Part shown: piece by piece, positions 62,137-63,727 of the stretch
Numbering within the stretch: position 1 is the first letter of the stretch
Layout: each line of letters opens with the position of its first letter
Assembly (NCBI RefSeq): GCF_018917935.1
Contig: NZ_JAHLPN010000016.1
Coordinates: 1 to 63,727 of the forward strand
Length of the DNA stretch: 63,727 nt
Reading direction: 5' to 3'
Source: Kineothrix sp. MSJ-39
GTDB lineage: Bacteria; Bacillota; Clostridia; Lachnospirales; Lachnospiraceae
Program-made: the position numbers and the translations under genes
Notes under the pieces: model-generated
What the model was told of the DNA's origin: nothing
The model's input: the letters and a program-made list of their open reading frames with translations, nothing else
Databases searched by the model: none

Positions 62137-62568
62137 ATGGAAAGAAAACCAAAGCCGGATACTTATATTGAACCAATGCCTCAGAAATTGTTTCATCAAT
62201 TGGTAAAACAATTTCAAGAACTTGGAGGCAAGGTGATAATGGGTGTGGATGCAGAGTTGTATCTGGATTCCAGAGAGGCAGAAGCGTGCACATTAAATGG
62301 GTACACGATCCTGTTTCGAAAAAGACCGGGAAGAGCAGCAGTGTATGAGGAACTGATTCATGCAGCACAGTTCCGAGACGGCAAAAATGATGGAAGTATC
62401 CGGTCTGTTTATAAAAATGAGATCGAAGCCAAAAGACAATTATTAGCAAAGGCAAAAGAACTTCAATTAACGGAACCGGAAATCAGACATACGCGGATTT
62501 CATTGGAATTATATGAACAGGAGCTGCGAAAATTAGAGAAAGGAGATACGGATAATGACAGTTTTTAA
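62137..62568 (+). CDS. Zincin-like domain protein, candidate toxin
   Basis: The protein has 143 residues. The core YEELIHAAQFRDG (E71/E72, H75, Q78) followed by NEIEAKRQLL (E95, E97) resembles EExxH-type metalloprotease domains seen in polymorphic toxins and phage proteins. A beta-strand region (about 30-62) precedes it. There is no signal peptide and no toxin-delivery head (LXG, WXG, PT-TG). The ATG at 62137 has GAAAGAGAG nearby. It overlaps a small gene by 14 bases, the arrangement of toxin-immunity pairs. The AT-rich composition suggests transfer. Function is inference. Confidence 0.5.
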   Translation: MERKPKPDTYIEPMPQKLFHQLVKQFQELGGKVIMGVDAELYLDSREAEACTLNGYTILFRKRPGRAAVYEELIHAAQFRDGKNDGSIRSVYKNEIEAKRQLLAKAKELQLTEPEIRHTRISLELYEQELRKLEKGDTDNDSF

Positions 62569-62785
62569 AGTGATAGGTAGAATGTCGGTAGGAGACAATA
62601 CTGCAATTGTTGTGGATGGTAAGGGTAATCTGTTTCATAATGGTGTGGGTATTCTGGATGAAAACGGAAAGCCATATGAGGTATTATCTGTCGGTATGGA
62701 TTCTGGGATCAATGTAGAAGAAATGTTAAATAAAACCTCTCTTTTAATTGAAGGAAATTTCGTATCTTCTAAATTATTTATATAG
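62555..62785 (+). CDS. Small protein, candidate immunity partner
   Basis: The protein has 76 residues. It looks like a compact beta-rich fold (VFKVIGRMSVGDNTAIVVDG, KGNLFHNGVGILDENG, PYEVLSVGMDSG). No family is recognised. It starts inside the end of the zincin-like gene, with AAAGGAG upstream, so the two are co-translated. It could instead be a regulatory or chaperone partner. Confidence 0.55.
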   Translation: MTVFKVIGRMSVGDNTAIVVDGKGNLFHNGVGILDENGKPYEVLSVGMDSGINVEEMLNKTSLLIEGNFVSSKLFI

Positions 62786-62799
62786 AAAGTGTTAAGCAT

Positions 62800-63255
62800 A
62801 TGCAGATCTTTGTAGATGCGGACGCATGTCCGGTAACGAGAATCGTAGAACAAACAGCAAGAGAACGGGGCATTCCCTGTTCTCTTCTTTGTGATACCAA
62901 TCATGTGCTTTCCTCCGATTATTCGGAGATCAAAATCATCGGAGCGGGAGCAGATGCAGTCGATTTTGCCCTCATCAACCTTTGTCACAAGGGCGATATT
63001 GTTGTAACGCAGGACTACGGCGTAGCTGCCATGGCACTGGGAAAAGGCGCCTATGCTATCCACCAGAGCGGCAGATGGTATACGAATGAGAATATCGACA
63101 GACTGCTGATGGAACGCCATATGGCAAAGAAAGTCCGCATGGGCAAAGGAAAACACCACCTGAAAGGTCCGGCAAAGCGGACACAGGAGGATGATGACAG
63201 ATTCCGGGAATCGTTTGAAAAGCTGGTGGAGATGGCAGGCGGCAAGGAAGATTAA
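62800..63255 (+). CDS. YaiI/YqxD family protein (UPF0178, NYN/PIN-like fold)
   Basis: The 151-residue protein begins MQIFVDADACPVTRIVEQTA, with CDTNHVLSSDYSEI, GAGADAVDFALINLCHKGDI, VVTQDYGVAAMALGKGAYAI (conserved Asp) and a C-terminal KGKHHLKGPAKRTQEDDDRF. The family has Asp residues placed like PIN/NYN nucleases but no proven activity. It follows the toxin-like pair by 14 bp and overlaps the truncated AraC gene tail to tail by four bases. Confidence 0.88.
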   Translation: MQIFVDADACPVTRIVEQTARERGIPCSLLCDTNHVLSSDYSEIKIIGAGADAVDFALINLCHKGDIVVTQDYGVAAMALGKGAYAIHQSGRWYTNENIDRLLMERHMAKKVRMGKGKHHLKGPAKRTQEDDDRFRESFEKLVEMAGGKED

Positions 63256-63650
63256 AGCCCTGCAATATATGCAGCAGGTGTTATGTGATAGCGTTTTTTA
63301 AATGCCTGTATAAAATGACTCTCATTGCAAAAACACAAGGTATAACTAATCTGATTGATGGACATTCCCTGTGCCAGCATTTCTTTGGATTCTTCTAATT
63401 TTTGCTGCAAGATATACTGATGGAGCGATGTGTCTGTCTCTTTCTTAAATGCCTGAGACAGATAATCCCTTGATACATGTAAGGATTCCGCAATGCTTTC
63501 GATCTTAAGACGGTCATGCAGATTTACATGGATCAGATGGATACAGTTGTTGATCAGGTGACTGTAACATTGCGGAATTGTATTTTCTTTGACCTTTGTA
63601 ACCAGCTCGAGTCTGTGAAAGTTTTTCTGTAAATAGGATTTTAAGGTCTT
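63252..63650 (-). pseudogene. AraC-family regulator truncated at its 5' side by an insertion sequence
   Basis: Reading the minus strand gives KIESIAESLHVSRDYLSQAF, then SHFIQAFKKRYHITPAAYIA, the double HTH of an AraC-type regulator, ending at TAA (63254-63252). The frame is open upstream only to about 63650, where TAG occurs in the insertion-sequence end. The sensor domain is missing from this side and presumably lies beyond the element. Confidence 0.75.
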
Positions 63651-63727
63651 CTATGATAAAATATAAAATCATAGGAGGCCTTATTTTATGGCAAGACAAA
63701 AGAAACCAGTACACAAAGTACAAATGA
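63636..63727 (+). mobile_element. Left end of an IS256-type insertion sequence (window-truncated)
   Basis: The AraC frame is lost at about 63636-63650. A short inverted repeat CTATGAT/ATCATAG (63651-63674) precedes GGAGG and a transposase start at 63688. The predicted start MARQKKPVHKVQM matches, from memory, the N termini of IS256/Mutator-family transposases common in Lachnospiraceae. The exact left boundary is approximate. Confidence 0.6.
63688..63727 (+). CDS. Transposase, IS256 family (first 13 residues only)
   Basis: Only MARQKKPVHKVQM is encoded before the window ends. The Arg/Lys-rich start with KKPVHKVQM resembles IS256-type transposases (DDE type). ATAGGAGG precedes the ATG. The call rests on N-terminal similarity alone. 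Confidence 0.55.
   Translation, partial: MARQKKPVHKVQM

Noticed and set aside
63514-63723. Minus-strand frame at the right edge
   Set aside because: It runs out of frame with the AraC domain and crosses the insertion-sequence end.
1-63727. CRISPR arrays, tRNA and rRNA genes
   Set aside because: I saw no regularly spaced direct repeats of array type, no tRNA T-arm or acceptor patterns, and no rRNA segments.

Overview
The window looks like chromosome of a gut Firmicute, most likely a Lachnospiraceae member (Blautia/Roseburia/Dorea-like; genus not resolvable by eye). The signs are moderate G+C, strong AGGAGG-type ribosome binding sites, a DUF1836 gene, clostridial class III fructose-bisphosphatase, a lysine riboswitch on dapA, GPH/GH5/GH43 carbohydrate genes and paired Efr-type ABC exporters. 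No rRNA, tRNA or CRISPR array was seen.

Layout. 1-11.7 kb is mostly housekeeping: typA, an SSB-like double OB protein, a corrinoid adenosyltransferase-like ATPase, the riboswitch-controlled dapA-dapB pair, fbp, a repeat lipoprotein, a eukaryote-type HisA, a cold-shock protein, a NiaR-like repressor beside a PfoR-like EIIC membrane protein, and a YerC-like regulator. 11.8-23.4 kb holds DUF1836, a two-domain peptidoglycan hydrolase (amidase plus GH25), a CobW GTPase coupled to greA, a LysM protein, an orphan substrate-binding lipoprotein, an EamA transporter, pcrA, a small acidic membrane protein and rlmD. 23.3-25.3 kb is bracketed by a perfect 24-bp direct repeat of the rlmD 3' end and carries an XRE regulator and a PD-(D/E)XK nuclease/transposase. 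It looks like the remnant of an integrated element.

25.4-33.6 kb is accessory: a zinc-ribbon membrane protein, a TetR-GNAT-methyltransferase cluster under a very strong palindromic operator, a collagen-like surface protein, a PH-domain protein, an AT-rich membrane protein, Fic, an AlkD-like repair protein and a diguanylate cyclase. 33.7-42.8 kb holds a heterodimeric ABC exporter and an AraC/GPH/GH5/GH43 glycan-use locus, followed by a 177-nt rod-like inverted structure. 43.3-52.6 kb holds transsulfuration enzymes (metB/patB-like), an rRNA methyltransferase, a YczE-like protein, a PH-domain pseudogene, an EamA transporter, pdxS-pdxT and a CsoR-like repressor with a P1B ATPase. Each of the last two has its own visible operator. 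PLP synthesis (pdxST) lies close to two PLP enzymes.

52.6-61.9 kb contains two TetR-controlled export modules: an MMPL/RND transporter with a secreted coiled-coil partner, and a second heterodimeric ABC exporter whose operators sit exactly on the divergent promoters. 61.9-62.8 kb has an overlapping two-gene pair resembling a zincin-type toxin and its immunity protein. The window ends in a YaiI-family gene and an AraC gene cut off by the left end of an IS256-type insertion sequence. All functions are inferred by reading translated motifs; no database search was run.
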